Part shown: positions 61,927 to 64,000 of the stretch, in pieces
Layout: every line of letters begins with the position of its first letter
Numbering within the stretch: position 1 is the stretch's first letter
Source of the DNA: Ianthella basta
Taxonomy: Eukaryota > Porifera > Demospongiae > Verongiida > Ianthellidae
Reading direction: 5' to 3'
Length of the DNA: 64,000 bases
NCBI GenBank assembly: GCA_964019415.1
Contig: OZ025872.1
Location: 3,150,004 to 3,214,003, forward strand
Translations under genes and position numbers: made by a program
Notes under the pieces: generated by a model
Seen by the model: only the letters and a program-made list of their open reading frames with translations
Database searches by the model: none
Told to the model about the DNA's origin: nothing

Positions 61927-62682
61927 CAGAGGTCGAAATAAGGTTTTGTGGTTGTGCAGTCATATGTCCGAGCACCCCTGATTTTGTTCGGTCAATCACA
62001 TTTTTGTTCAGTCACACACTTCGTATACATGTCCACGCACCCCTCATTTTGTTCAGTCATTTACATTTTGTCCCGTCGATCAGAATTGTGTCTCCTAGGA
62101 AGCATTGCCTTCTTAGCAACTTTGTTATATAATGTTGATGCAAGGCTAATGGGCTACAAGCTGGAACAGTTCCAATCTCCTAGGATGCACAGTAGTGTCA
62201 CTACTGGAAATGGTAACACTATCAAGAAAACAAGTCAACTTCCTATAGGCACTGCTTATAAAATTGTGGTCACAAACATGCCACTGCCCTACAAGTGAAA
62301 GCTGTTGTGTAAACAACGTAATATGAGCTGGCTGTGGTGGTGTGCAGTGCGGTTGCAGCCTGCACAATCAGCCACCGGGACAGGATGTGACGTCACACCA
62401 CTACACGTAGCGGTATGTAAACGTCACAATAAGATGGCCGCCACGTAGCGAAGACAGCGCTTATCGATTAAGTGCCAATTTAGTAGTCTGTACTTCATAC
62501 AATTGTCATTAGTACCCTTCATCCAATAGCCAGTGAACATGGGAGTCCTTTGGGGAATATTGGTCCAGCTATAGGCTGAAAAATCTGATCGGTCACATTT
62601 ACTGACCGCTTGAAGCAATGCGCGGTCATTTAACTAAAACGCTCGGAAATTGACCGATGACCGACCGTTATTTCGACCTCTG
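61927..62682. mobile_element. 756-bp hAT-like non-autonomous element inserted in a CA repeat
   Basis: Inverted ends of 15 bp, CAGAGGTCGAAATAA, exactly at 61927 and 62682. It is bracketed by CACACACA on both sides, as expected for an 8-bp duplication, though the CA repeat makes that ambiguous. No transposase. Confidence 0.75.
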
Positions 62683-62956
62683 CACACACACACACACAGG
62701 CACACACACACACACAGTCGTGCACACGCAACCATCCCTCCCACAACCATTGGAAACATGCCATCTGTAAGATGCTAAATTGCATAAGTTTAGCTATTAT
62801 TAATGTGAGTCTAGCTATAGCCATACTGTTTACTAACTGATCTCATGAATGTGAAGAGTGGACGCCATGTTCATCTTATGATAGGTGCTATGGGTCACCT
62901 GGCACTTTAGGTGTATGACTGCACTGCAGCCAAGACATATCATGTGAGCCCCCAGC

Positions 62957-62975
62957 AGCAGCAGCAGCAGCAGCC
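62957..62975. repeat. CAG trinucleotide run
   Basis: Six to seven CAG units in a non-coding context. Confidence 0.9.
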
Positions 62976-64000
62976 AACTGGACCACACTGTACATAGCCT
63001 AGAGCACACAGGAGTGGATGAGTAGGCACATAATGAGATTCATGACAAGCTCTGGGACTGGACCACCATGAAGTTCCTAAACCATGAATATGATTAACTG
63101 TAGGGTGGTGACCAGATGGTCATGTGAGCTTATGTCAGCATTCCAGTAGTGGGTTACTGGTGGAGTGCATGAGAGTTAGGAGACAAAGGCTAGGAGGTTG
63201 TACAGGCCATAGCTGAGCCTACATTGTGCTGAAGAGTTAAAAGGAAATAAGGGCACCTCCCTAATGAGGGCAGCCGACTGTCCCAACTACATACATAACT
63301 ATGTACATGGACGTGTGTACAAACTACCAAACAAGAACACCTGTCTAATCAGACCACTCAATGCAGTCCATAACTGTCGTGTCACCATATTTCCACTACA
63401 CATATACACCCATACTGAAGGGTAGTCTCACATACACACACACACCTCCAGCCAACCTCAGAGGACAGCAGCAACCAAAAGAATGCACAATGACACTTAT
63501 GACCTTCCCTCACCTCCCTCACCCCCCTCCATCCCTTCCCTTCCCCAGTACATAGAGATGTGCACAAAACTACCTTGGAAATAAGGACACCTCTCTAATG
63601 AGGACAGTGCCTACTATCCTTACTTGTTTGGAAACAATAGACACTTGCAAGCACAGAGTGAGCCCGAGACGGGCGACTTCGTACAGAGGACAGCAGCAAC
63701 CAAAAGAACACACAATGAAGGTAGGTGAGCAATATACGTAGGTGGTTGACAGTGGGAAATTATTATACGCAGACAGTCACCACTGCATGAGCAAACCTGG
63801 TGTATTAGTATCAAACGTACACAAGTTTTAGGATGCAAAATCAAGAGAAAGAATGCCAGTTAACAGCCACCATCCTCAACATGAATGTTGCGAGCAATTA
63901 TCTCAGAGAGACCCTACACATGAATGTTCCACCATTGTTGTATACACTACATGGCAGTGTGGTCACTGTCTTTACAACTGCACCAAACCTCCATATGAAA

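Overview
The window looks like a piece of an animal nuclear genome, most likely an invertebrate and quite possibly a sponge. The reasons are spliced genes with GT-AG introns, a paired-type homeobox gene, a PRAS40/AKT1S1 homologue, an SLC9B (NHA-type) exchanger, a small CARD protein and two neighbouring Roc-COR proteins, one with a long ankyrin array. There is very abundant CA/TG microsatellite and small inverted-repeat (MITE-like) DNA. The phylum is inference; the gene families are read directly.

Layout. 1-3.4 kb: repeats, no firm gene. 3.4-6.7 kb (+): three-exon homeobox gene whose homeodomain is split by a GC-AG intron. 8.0-14.8 kb (-): seven-exon gene whose C-terminus is PRAS40-like and whose N-terminus is a cysteine-containing region I do not recognise. 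15.7-17.2 kb (-): three-exon gene for a small His-rich protein of unknown role. 17.2-19.9 kb: inverted-repeat elements and satellites. 19.9-23.6 kb (-): SLC9B exchanger gene that appears to lack a stretch of its transporter core. 24.7-25.4 kb (-): two-exon gene with a C-terminal CARD-like domain. 25.4-30.4 kb: transposable elements, a 75-bp tandem array and a few orphan exons. 30.4-33.3 kb (-): COR protein with a ruined GTPase domain. 33.5-59.9 kb (-): a very long ankyrin-Roc-COR gene, with about 16 ankyrin repeats coded mostly one per phase-0 exon, and introns built from recent tandem duplications. 60-64 kb: repeats, a hAT-like element and one possible plus-strand exon.

How genes may relate. 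The two Roc-COR genes are tandem paralogues: aligned residue by residue, the downstream one has lost the P-loop that the upstream one keeps. Together with the CARD gene they resemble the expanded intracellular sensor or scaffold families seen in early-branching animals; an immune role is inference. The PRAS40-like gene, if functional, would sit in Akt/mTORC1 signalling.

The most interesting signals are: (i) the active/pseudo-GTPase Roco pair; (ii) duplication of ankyrin exons by roughly 4.8-kb segments, with one copy having lost its exon; (iii) a retro-insertion family with a perfect 68-bp inverted repeat and an 11-bp target duplication, plus a 22-bp micro-insertion of the same family with a 12-bp target duplication; (iv) the PRAS40 protein with a new N-terminal half; (v) the exchanger with a missing core segment, whose intron there carries a duplicated repeat. 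All exon models were built by hand from splice motifs and reading phase; none has transcript support.
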